Below are positions 8,951-16,707 of a stretch of 62,442 nucleotides of DNA, one piece after another; the stretch's first letter is position 1, and every line of letters starts with the position of its first letter. The stretch spans positions 1 to 62,442 of the forward strand of contig JALOCA010000018.1 of assembly GCA_023227965.1 (NCBI GenBank), read 5' to 3'. This DNA is from Lentimicrobiaceae bacterium. GTDB lineage: Bacteria > Bacteroidota > Bacteroidia > Bacteroidales > JALOCA01. Under the pieces are notes generated by a model. The model had not been told where the DNA came from, did not search any database, and saw only the letters and a program-made list of their open reading frames with translations. Made by a program: the position numbers and the translations under genes.

Positions 8951-10696
8951 TCAGGTATGTACCTCCCTGAGTTTGCTGTGTTTGTTTCCATAGGTAAAAT
9001 ACAAAACCAGTCCAATGGCAAGCCAAATCAGGAAACGCAGCCAATTGGTAATTCCAAGCTCCGACATCAGGTAAAGGTTAGTAAGTAAGCCCAGCATTGG
9101 AATCAGAGAAAAGGATTTTATCACAGCAAAAATGGTTAAAACAAGAGCAATACAAAAATACATTAAAGTTGGTATTTTATGTTTAATGCTGCTCCAGGTA
9201 AAAAATGTATCGCTTTGGTTTTGATTAAAGGCAAAATATTTTCGGATACCTTCTTCATTTACAGAAAACAAAATGACCATAGTGATAATCCACAACAATG
9301 GCAGCCAAAAGCGGCTGCTAATATAAGGAACATGAAAACTCCCTTTGTATTTATTGGAATGGTCAGGGCTATCCATTAGTAAAACTCCACCTGAAACCAA
9401 AACGAATGCGAACAAAGTTCCAATGCTGGTAAGGTCAGTAACTTCGGTAAGATTAAGAAAAAGAGAGGGAACGGCAACCAAAATTCCGGCAATCACGGTA
9501 GAAAAAGCAGGAGTTCGGAAACGCGGATGCAACCTCGAAAAACGTTTGGGGAGCAATCCGTCGCGACTCATGCTCATCCAAATCCTGGGTTGCCCCACCT
9601 GGAACACAAGTAACACGCTTGCCATTGCTATAATGGCACTTACAGCTATTACTCCCGAAAGTTTTGTAAGATGAAGTTTTGAGAAAGCATAAGCCAGAGG
9701 ATCGCCAACACCCAGTTCGCTGTAATGCACCATGCCTGTAAGTACCAGGCTGATGAGTACATATAAAACAGTGGTGATGCCAAGTGAAAGTATCATTGCC
9801 TTAGGCAAATCCTTACGTGGATTTTTACATTCCTCGGCAGTGGTTGAGATGGCATCAAAGCCAATGTAAGCAAAGAAAACTCCGGCAACTCCTTTCAACA
9901 CACCACCTATGCCGTTTGGGGCAAAAGGGCTCCAGTTTTCGGCTTTCACATAAAAACAACCCACACCGATAATCATTAGCAAAACGGCAAGTTTCAATGC
10001 TACCATTAGGTTGCTGGCAACCTTGGTTTCATAAATCCCGATGTAAACCAGGGTAGAAATACAAACCACGATAGAAAAAGCGGGTAGATCGGCAATGATG
10101 CGTATTCCACCAATTACCGGAGCTTCGGTCCAGGCATGCCATGCTTCCTGAAGTGCAAACGACAATTCGTTGAATGGTATTCCTTTTGACATTTCCTGCA
10201 GGGTTTGGTGATATCCTCTCGAGGCAGTAAGAAAATCAACTGTAAAATATTCAGGGATATGAATACCCAGTCCGCTGGTTAAACCGGTGAAATAGTCGGA
10301 CCAGGAAATTGCAACGGCAATGTTTCCCACTGCATATTCCATTATTAAATCCCAGCCTATAATCCAGGCTATCAGCTCCCCGAAGCTAGCATAGGCATAG
10401 GTGTAAGCACTTCCGCTGATGGGAATCACCGACGAAAATTGCGCATAACACAATGCCGAAAAGCCACAGGCAATGGCAGTAAAAACAAAAAGCAGCGAAA
10501 CTGCGGGTCCACCATGGGCTGCAGCAGTGCCGATGGTACTAAAAATTCCGGCTCCCACTACGGCAGCTATTCCCATCGCAGTAAGGTCCCTTACGTTAAG
10601 ATTACGCCGCAAACCGGTATCCCTGCCTTTTTCTTCCTGTGCATCATGCAGGATACGGTCTATGGTTTTTCTGCGAAAAAGTTCTCTGGCAGACAT
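8951..10696 (-). CDS. APC-family amino acid permease (cationic amino acid transporter type)
   Basis: This 581-residue inner-membrane protein has about 12-14 hydrophobic segments. The N-terminal helix carries the APC substrate-binding glycine motif (GIAAVVGAGIFSTIG, about residues 42-56), and GFDAISTTAEECKNPRKDLP is the conserved cytoplasmic loop of the CAT/YfnA branch. It should import amino acids by proton or cation symport; the substrate cannot be read from sequence. It converges with the S4-domain gene and has no partner gene. Confidence 0.88.
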   Translation of the reverse strand: MSARELFRRKTIDRILHDAQEEKGRDTGLRRNLNVRDLTAMGIAAVVGAGIFSTIGTAAAHGGPAVSLLFVFTAIACGFSALCYAQFSSVIPISGSAYTYAYASFGELIAWIIGWDLIMEYAVGNIAVAISWSDYFTGLTSGLGIHIPEYFTVDFLTASRGYHQTLQEMSKGIPFNELSFALQEAWHAWTEAPVIGGIRIIADLPAFSIVVCISTLVYIGIYETKVASNLMVALKLAVLLMIIGVGCFYVKAENWSPFAPNGIGGVLKGVAGVFFAYIGFDAISTTAEECKNPRKDLPKAMILSLGITTVLYVLISLVLTGMVHYSELGVGDPLAYAFSKLHLTKLSGVIAVSAIIAMASVLLVFQVGQPRIWMSMSRDGLLPKRFSRLHPRFRTPAFSTVIAGILVAVPSLFLNLTEVTDLTSIGTLFAFVLVSGGVLLMDSPDHSNKYKGSFHVPYISSRFWLPLLWIITMVILFSVNEEGIRKYFAFNQNQSDTFFTWSSIKHKIPTLMYFCIALVLTIFAVIKSFSLIPMLGLLTNLYLMSELGITNWLRFLIWLAIGLVLYFTYGNKHSKLREVHT

Positions 10697-10830
10697 GCAC
10701 TGGTAATTTCGGCTAAAATATCATGTTTTTATTAATTTTAACCAACACACGGATTTTTATCCCGAAAATAATTCAGAAAACCTTCCTATCCATTAAAAAA
10801 CCATTCCTGATAGGTACTCCTGCCAAAGGC

Positions 10831-11591
10831 TTATACCCTGAAACGGTAGGATAATTTAATAAGGAAGATATTGTAAGGATATATTCTGAAGACATCCTTC
10901 ATATCGCTGTCGAAGGCAAAATTGCCATTACTCCATGAATCGCTGCGGTTTTGCGACCAAACCAGAAAGAGGGTTGAACCGGGAATGTATTCCCAACGGA
11001 TTACGAGATTAGATAAAAAATCAAGAGCCTTGAAATCGGGTTTATCGAATGTATAGTCAGTGGTACGGTATTTTCAATTCTGCTATCCAGCCCAGACTGT
11101 CTACCGTAGTTTTTACATACCAGATGGGGTCGAAGGTCATATCTTTCTTCCTTACCATATTGAACATTGTCAATATATTGAATTTCTGATTTATTGATAT
11201 TATACGAAGGAGAAAGGCTAAACCTGAGAGCATCCACAGGGCGATAACTGATGCCGATGCCGAAATCGTAATTATGAGTCCAGTCGTCGAAATCAAAGTA
11301 AGCAGAGTTATTAAAATCGAAGGTAAGTTTTTTACGACTATCGGTAGAAACCGACCACCAATAGTTCCATCCACCCGGTACATACATTGACGGTCCTCCC
11401 CTCAGGATGGAGTTATCACGGTTGTTCCCGTCAATATTTACACCCCCGTTTGCCCACCAATAATTGGTAAACTGAGAACCTAAATTAACATTTCCGCCAT
11501 AATAGGTATTGTATCCGCCAAAATCCCAACCTGTCCATTGGTTAAAGTTAAGGTTTATCTGGCGGAAAATGCTGAAAGGAGTGTACTGAGT
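10831..11591 (-). pseudogene. Scrambled DUF5916 outer-membrane protein relic
   Basis: Three pieces of a DUF5916 protein (N-terminal CBM9-like domain plus C-terminal beta-barrel, normally over 700 residues) lie in three different frames and in the wrong order. From 11591 to about 11140 is a middle barrel piece (NQWTGWDFGGYNTYYGGNV, LRGGPS, STDSRKKLTF). From about 11140 to 11060, shifted one frame, is a fragment that looks N-terminal (IWYVKTTVDSLGWIAELKIP). From 11064 to 10831, in the third frame, is the true C-terminus (LVIRWEYIPGSTLFLVWSQN to FLIKLSYRFRV, TAA at 10831-10833). No product is expected. The order argues for deletion plus rearrangement rather than simple point decay. Confidence 0.75.
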
Positions 11592-11717
11592 ATGAAATAT
11601 TGCCATCAGCAGAGAGATCATATTATGATCCTGAATCAGGCAAGTTTTATCTACATTATTATTACGTTGGAGCATCAGGAAACAGGGTAATGGACGAAGA
11701 ATATACCCCGCTATAAA
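11585..11717 (+). pseudogene. Remnant 3' end of an unidentified plus-strand gene
   Basis: On the plus strand, against the DUF5916 relic, a frame reads SYYDPESGKFYLHYYY then GASGNRVMDEEYTPL and TAA at 11715-11717. This looks like the C-terminus of one of the exported beta-rich domains (DUF1735/DUF4361-like) that accompany SusCD glycan systems. Nothing recognisable precedes it. It abuts the point where the DUF5916 barrel homology begins, so two gene fragments seem to be joined here. The family guess is tentative. Confidence 0.35.
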
Positions 11718-11736
11718 TTTCTTTTTCCTTAATCAT

Positions 11737-11769
11737 AAAAAAGCCGCTCTTTACCGGGCGGCTTTTTTT
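11737..11769. terminator. Bidirectional intrinsic terminator
   Basis: An 11-bp stem, AAAAAAGCCGC (11737-11747) and GCGGCTTTTTT (11758-11768), with a 10-base loop has a T run on either strand. It overlaps the stop codon of the minus-strand gene at 11768 and also lies after the plus-strand remnant, so it can work both ways. Confidence 0.75.
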
Positions 11770-12484
11770 ATTCTTCTGCCTTTGGCTTGTTTTCGCTTTT
11801 CCGCTTTACTTTTCTTCCATGATACAGAATGTAAATTTTTCGGTGTGCTTCATCTTCGGCAAATGCAAGCTTGGCAGCCCTGCATATAGGAGCTATGGTA
11901 TCGTAAAGCGCATTAAGGGCAGCAACCCGGTGCTGTGTATCGCTTAGCCTGATTTTTTTCCCTTGTTCCTGCAGAGTGCTTTCACCGCTAAGGTTTTGAT
12001 TTATCACTTCGAGATCCGTTATGAGTGTAGCTTTCATCCCTGCCTGCAACATTACCTCCCGGTATTTTTTTATGGTAAGAATAAGCTGCGTTAAAAAAGG
12101 CATCATCAGTAGCTGGCTGGCACGTACTTTCCCATAGTCCGAAGCCCCAAACTCATTCCATATGGCAGGTTGTCCGGGGAATGCTTTGGTAAAATAAAAT
12201 TTTGCAGTGCCATACAGCCTTCGGGCTTCTGCCATCATGCTGTTAATATTGGTAGTCTTTAATTTGGTTTCACATACAACAATCTCATCTAATCCTTTTT
12301 CTTTTATATTTTTTATTTGTTCTTCGGCAAAAGTTAGATAATTTTCGTTGAGAGAAGGGTCTATATCCTTTATAGCATCTATATCCTCTTTAAATTTTGA
12401 AATAATAGAGTCGGCTTTAAATCTGAAGTGAATATCTTTTATGTTATATTTTCTATGAAGACGTTTTGTTTGTTTATTTTTCAT
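11768..12484 (-). CDS. Hypothetical cytoplasmic protein
   Basis: I do not recognise this 238-residue protein. It has no signal peptide or membrane segment. It is rich in charged, helix-forming stretches (residues 20-70 look coiled-coil), contains an aromatic block (RLYGTAKFYFTKAFPGQPAI) and ends with a very basic tail (HGRKVKRKSENKPKAEE). The basic ends and alpha-helical middle would suit a nucleic-acid-associated or structural role, but that is speculation. It reads out of an extremely AT-rich spacer and ends in a terminator, so it is a single-gene unit. Confidence 0.6.
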   Translation of the reverse strand: MKNKQTKRLHRKYNIKDIHFRFKADSIISKFKEDIDAIKDIDPSLNENYLTFAEEQIKNIKEKGLDEIVVCETKLKTTNINSMMAEARRLYGTAKFYFTKAFPGQPAIWNEFGASDYGKVRASQLLMMPFLTQLILTIKKYREVMLQAGMKATLITDLEVINQNLSGESTLQEQGKKIRLSDTQHRVAALNALYDTIAPICRAAKLAFAEDEAHRKIYILYHGRKVKRKSENKPKAEE

Positions 12485-12956
12485 GATTCATTGGTATTAA
12501 AAAGATTTTTATAGTTAAGAATTGTTTTTTTATATATAAAACAATAATAATCTGATATTGTTCAATAGATAATTAGATTTATATTAATAAATTAATAAAT
12601 ATATTAATAAATATTAAATATAAGATATTGATTATTATATAATAAAAAATAATCAATAGTCATTAATTAATATATTTATGCCAAGAATAAATATTTTGTA
12701 AATAGTTGTATAATGATCAATAAATATTGCCTTAAAAATAAAATATTATTTCAGATTATTAAAAATAGATGTCGAAATTATAAAATAATAAGACGTATGA
12801 ATAGAAAAATTAATCAAATAGTATAAAAATACTATTGTATGATTAAAAATTAATAATATATGTGTGGAACAAATATTTGTAATGAACTAAATGATATTTG
12901 TAATGTCGGAAAATGAATGAATCTATCTTCGGTTTGTATTGGTATTATTCTTATGG
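12485..12956. other. Extremely AT-rich non-coding spacer
   Basis: No gene is supported here. By hand count 12541-12720 has 21 G+C in 180 bases, about 12 percent, made of ATTAATAA/TATTAATA-type repeats. The motif ATATTTGTAATG occurs twice near 12872-12905. This could be a strongly curved or easily melted upstream region for the gene at 11768-12484, or a nucleoid-protein binding region. No DnaA boxes were recognised. Confidence 0.5.
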
Positions 12957-12965
12957 TTATTTCAT
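12925..12965. repeat. 41-bp dispersed repeat, copy 1
   Basis: This begins ATCTTCGGTTTGTAT and ends ATTTCAT, and matches positions 45833-45873 at about 33 of 41 bases in the same orientation. It covers the stop codon of the M23 peptidase gene. Its nature is unknown. Confidence 0.55.
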
Positions 12966-14198
12966 TATTTTAATACCATCCAATTGCAACTTCATTTTAT
13001 CGCGCAACATTGTAAAACTGTCGAAGCATTCTTTTTTAACAGGTTTGCCCGGCGGAGAATCCATTTTTATAGGGTTAATAGCGCTTCCGCTTTTGTAAAC
13101 CCTAAAATCGAGATGCGAACCTGTTGACAAACCCGAACTGCCGACATAGCCAATCACCTGCCCCTGCGATATATGTGTGCCGCGACTTATTCCGGCTGCA
13201 AACTTCGACAAATGCATGTAAGAGGTGGTGTAAACGGCATTATGACGTATTTTAATGAGCCGGCCAGCACCGCCTGCAAAACCGGCACTTACAACGGTTC
13301 CACTGCCTATACTGTAAACGGGTGTGCCTCTCGGGGCAGCATAATCCACGCCAAGATGCGGGCGGTATATTTTAAGAATAGGATGTCTGCGACTGTAAGA
13401 AAAACCGGAACTTATACGCGAAAATTTCAACGGGGCTTTCAGGAATGCACGCTTCATGCTGTTGCCTTTTTCGTCGAAATAATCTCCTTTATCATCCTGC
13501 TGGAAATAGAATGCATAATAGGGTTTCCCGTTGTGTAGAAACCATGCTGAAAGTATTTTATCAACTCCTATAGTTTCCTTGTCAACAGACAGTTCTTCGT
13601 AAACCACTTTAAACTGGTCGCCTTCCTGTATGCCGTAAAAGTCAATAGTCCATGCAAACACTTCGGAGAGGTTAACTATCAGTCCGGGGTCGGCTCCGGC
13701 ACTGCTCATTGCATTCCATAGCGAGGAAGTAATGGTTCCGGATATTTTTTTACAATGTTTTTCTACGTTGCGTTCAACAAAATGAAAATGCATCGAATCG
13801 CGGAAATCGTAAGCAAGGTATGAAGTATCAGAATTTTCATAAATAAAATAATGTACTTTTTTCAGGCTGTCTTTGCTTGTAAATATAGTATAAGGTTTGC
13901 CGGCTCTTAGTTTCCGGAAATCAAAAACGGTGTCTGATTTTTTCAGGATTTCGTTGATGGTACTCCCATCAACGCCATATTTGCCAAGCAACTGCGAAAG
14001 ATTCTCACCGCTTTTAACCACATCTTTTACCACTATAAGCGAGTCAACCACTATTCCGTATTCGGTTTTTTCGGCTACAATAATTTTTTCTTCTTCAAGG
14101 GTTTTTACAGGAATAAAAAAGAAATCAATGATTATGTATGCTATACCTGATATTACAAAAAGAATAAAAATATTGGTTAAACGACGTTTCCACTTCAT
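12957..14198 (-). CDS. M23-family murein endopeptidase
   Basis: The 413-residue protein has one N-terminal membrane anchor (about residues 9-28), a region with LysM/OapA-like character (SGENLSQLLGKYGVDGSTI, about 60-85), and a C-terminal LytM/M23 zinc metallopeptidase domain (about 290-390). Metal motif one, HLGVD, is intact. The usual HxH motif reads HLDFR, so the position of the second histidine is Asp. Other Bacteroidota M23 proteins may share this, but I cannot check. It should cut peptidoglycan cross-links or regulate an enzyme that does. Its stop codon lies within a 41-bp dispersed repeat. Confidence 0.88.
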   Translation of the reverse strand: MKWKRRLTNIFILFVISGIAYIIIDFFFIPVKTLEEEKIIVAEKTEYGIVVDSLIVVKDVVKSGENLSQLLGKYGVDGSTINEILKKSDTVFDFRKLRAGKPYTIFTSKDSLKKVHYFIYENSDTSYLAYDFRDSMHFHFVERNVEKHCKKISGTITSSLWNAMSSAGADPGLIVNLSEVFAWTIDFYGIQEGDQFKVVYEELSVDKETIGVDKILSAWFLHNGKPYYAFYFQQDDKGDYFDEKGNSMKRAFLKAPLKFSRISSGFSYSRRHPILKIYRPHLGVDYAAPRGTPVYSIGSGTVVSAGFAGGAGRLIKIRHNAVYTTSYMHLSKFAAGISRGTHISQGQVIGYVGSSGLSTGSHLDFRVYKSGSAINPIKMDSPPGKPVKKECFDSFTMLRDKMKLQLDGIKIMK

Positions 14199-14271
14199 TT
14201 GCAGGTAATTTTAATAAATAATGAAAAGAATTAGCGTAATTATTCCGCTATAAAAAAGAGGGTTGATAAAA

Positions 14272-14853
14272 TTAGGAGTTTTCCAATGCAAATTTTCTTC
14301 CTGCAATAAATGCGTCGAGGTTGAGTTGTACCATTTCTTCTCCTTTTTTCCCAAAAATTGTCCGAATGGCATTCTCTATCCTTTCAACCGGTATTTCGAG
14401 GAATGGCGACGCAGCACCCAAAATAACAATATTTGCTGCTTTTACCGAACCGATTTGTGTAGCAACGGCATCAGCATCTAAAGCAATGTGCCTTGGAAAA
14501 GATTTTATTTCCTGGATAATTTTATCCATTTCGGGATAGTTGGGAATGTTTACAAAGGGTTGAGTATTCGTAATCAGCCAACCCTGTGAGCAAAGCATTG
14601 GTACATACCGCAGCGATTCCATGGGCTCCACTGAGATTATCATATCGGCTTTTCCGCAGGGAATAAGGTCAGAAGCTATTTCTTTATCCGAAAGCCTTAG
14701 GTTCGACTGTACATCGCCGCCGCGCTGGCTCATACCGTGCACTTCTGCCTGTTTAAGGTACAAGCCCGATTCAAGGGCTGCATATCCTATTACTGCTGCA
14801 ATGGAAAGTATCCCCTGACCGCCTACACCGGCAAGAATTATATCTTTTTTCAT
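14272..14853 (-). CDS. iorB: Indolepyruvate:ferredoxin oxidoreductase, beta subunit
   Basis: IorB pairs with IorA to oxidise aryl pyruvates (from aromatic amino acids) to aryl-acetyl-CoA while reducing ferredoxin, or the reverse in anaerobes making aromatic amino acids. The 193-residue protein begins with the gamma-domain signature DIILAGVGGQGILSIAAVIG and contains the conserved VHGMSQRGGDVQSNLR segment. It lies 111 bases downstream of iorA on the same strand, so the two are probably co-transcribed. Confidence 0.93.
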   Translation of the reverse strand: MKKDIILAGVGGQGILSIAAVIGYAALESGLYLKQAEVHGMSQRGGDVQSNLRLSDKEIASDLIPCGKADMIISVEPMESLRYVPMLCSQGWLITNTQPFVNIPNYPEMDKIIQEIKSFPRHIALDADAVATQIGSVKAANIVILGAASPFLEIPVERIENAIRTIFGKKGEEMVQLNLDAFIAGRKFALENS

Positions 14854-14964
14854 TCGTTATTATTTATTTGTTATTAGTCTTATTTTTCTCTAACCCCTTC
14901 TATTCTCCGGCAAACATCTGGTCTCTTTGGCTTGCTCCGCACATCTCTGTATCAGGAGGGTAAA

Positions 14965-16575
14965 CTATTTCTTTTCCTTGAATTTGTCACGCATACGTTT
15001 GTTAAGCGTTTGGATACATTCTCGACGGGGAATAACCACCGAAATACCTTTGTAAGCCAGTTCTTCCCTGAAAATAGCGGTATTTTCATCATGCTTGTTA
15101 TGCAAAGGCTTTAGTACCCTGATGTGTTCGGGCTCGACGCCTACTCCTTTGCAGATGTCTTCAACTTTACCGAGTGCAGCCGAAGGCTGCCCCCCAGTCA
15201 TTGCTGTAGTTGAATTATCAAGAATTACTATAGTAATAGGGCTTTTCTGGTTAACAGCATCAAGCAGCCCGGTAATTCCGGAATGTGTGAAGGTAGAATC
15301 GCCAATAACCGCAACGGCAGGAAACAAGCCGGCATCGGCAGCACCTTTTGCCATTGTGATGGAAGCACCCATGTCAACACAACTGTTTACGGCTTCCAGA
15401 GGAGGAAGTGCCGCCAGGGTATAACAACCAATATCGCTGAAAATATTGCCTTTGGTTTCATATTCACCTAATGCGGTTTTTAAAGCCTGGAAAGAATCGG
15501 TATGCGGGCATCCTTTGCACAATGAAGGGGGACGTGCTACAACTAATCCGGAAACCTTTATTTCAGGAGTATCTTCCATTCCAAGAGTTTTTGCAACAAG
15601 GTTGGGATTCAATTCACCATCAAGTGGCAGAGTTCCATCAAGCCTTCCTTTTATTATTTTTCCCCAGCCTAAATAGCCTTTTAATGCTTCTTCAACAACA
15701 GGATACCCCTCTTCAAGAATAAGCAGGCTTTCGCATTCGGAAGCTATTTTTTCCACCAATTTCCGGGGCAGAGGATATTGATCAATCTTAAGCACAGGAT
15801 ACGGAACTTTCCGCCCGGGATAGTTTTCCATCAGATAATTGTAGGCAATCCCACAACTGATAATACCCATAGTTTTGTCGTCCCCATCAATGTAAGTATT
15901 GAATCCTGAGGTTTCCGATGCCTTTTCGAAGGCTTGCTGTTGTTGCAGCAATACTTTGTATTGTTTGCGGGCGATGGCAGGCAGCAACACAAACTGGCGG
16001 AGGTTTTTGGGTAACGAAAGCAGGTTTTGGCTCTTCTCTTTTTTGCGAACTACGCCCGAACGGGAATGTGCCATACGGGTAGTTATCCTGAACATTACCG
16101 GAATTTTAAATTGTTCTGAAAGGTCGAAACCATAGTGTACCATGTCGTAGGCTTCCTGCTGGTTGGAGGGTTCCAGCACGGGAATCATGGCAAATTTCCC
16201 GTAAAAACGTGAATCCTGCTCATTTTGCGATGAATGCATTGAAGGGTCGTCGGCAGAAACTATAATGAGACCTCCGTTAGCGCCGGTTATAGCTGAATTA
16301 ATAAACGGATCGGCAGCAACATTTAAACCTACATGTTTCATGCAAACCATAGCCCTTTTTCCGGCATAGCTCATGCCAAGAGCTGCTTCCATGGCTGTTT
16401 TTTCGTTTACAGCCCATGTATAATGGATATTTAATTCCCGTGCCTGTTTTGAATGAGAAACATATTCGGTAATTTCTGTTGAAGGAGTTCCGGGGTAGGC
16501 ATAAATACCTGACATTCCCGCATCAATAGCTCCCTGGGCAATGGCTTCGTCGCCAAGCAACATGAGTTTTTGCAT
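14965..16575 (-). CDS. iorA: Indolepyruvate:ferredoxin oxidoreductase, alpha subunit
   Basis: The start is placed at ATG 16575 (MQKLMLLGDEAIAQG), since the extra N-terminal residues of the longer frame do not look like the family. The 536-residue protein has the pyrimidine and transketolase-like domains, with the thiamine-diphosphate binding region GDSTFTHSGITGLLDAVNQ and its downstream NST motif, and retains the CKGCPH motif. It ends at RMRDKFKEKK and lacks the C-terminal two-cluster ferredoxin domain of the classical archaeal enzyme of about 640 residues, so electrons must leave by another route or protein. Confidence 0.92.
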   Translation of the reverse strand: MQKLMLLGDEAIAQGAIDAGMSGIYAYPGTPSTEITEYVSHSKQARELNIHYTWAVNEKTAMEAALGMSYAGKRAMVCMKHVGLNVAADPFINSAITGANGGLIIVSADDPSMHSSQNEQDSRFYGKFAMIPVLEPSNQQEAYDMVHYGFDLSEQFKIPVMFRITTRMAHSRSGVVRKKEKSQNLLSLPKNLRQFVLLPAIARKQYKVLLQQQQAFEKASETSGFNTYIDGDDKTMGIISCGIAYNYLMENYPGRKVPYPVLKIDQYPLPRKLVEKIASECESLLILEEGYPVVEEALKGYLGWGKIIKGRLDGTLPLDGELNPNLVAKTLGMEDTPEIKVSGLVVARPPSLCKGCPHTDSFQALKTALGEYETKGNIFSDIGCYTLAALPPLEAVNSCVDMGASITMAKGAADAGLFPAVAVIGDSTFTHSGITGLLDAVNQKSPITIVILDNSTTAMTGGQPSAALGKVEDICKGVGVEPEHIRVLKPLHNKHDENTAIFREELAYKGISVVIPRRECIQTLNKRMRDKFKEKK

Positions 16576-16600
16576 CTTATATTTTGATTTTATGTAAGTT

Positions 16601-16632
16601 AAAAAATAAAAAAAGTGGGTCGTATGACCCAC
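16601..16632 (-). terminator. Terminator of the rimP-nusA-infB operon
   Basis: On the minus strand GTGGGTC-ATAC-GACCCAC (16632-16615) is a perfect 7-bp hairpin followed by TTTTTTTATTTTTT. It lies 76 bases after the infB stop and just upstream of iorA, separating the two units. Confidence 0.85.
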
Positions 16633-16707
16633 AAAGCTATAAAAATATTTTTGAATTAAAAGAAAGGGAAGTGAATAAAACTATGGAAACCTGTTTTGTG
16701 AATGCAT

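Noticed and set aside
12913..13127. Plus-strand frames at the left end of the M23 gene
   Set aside because: They overlap the 41-bp repeat and the end of the M23 gene, and show no protein-like pattern.
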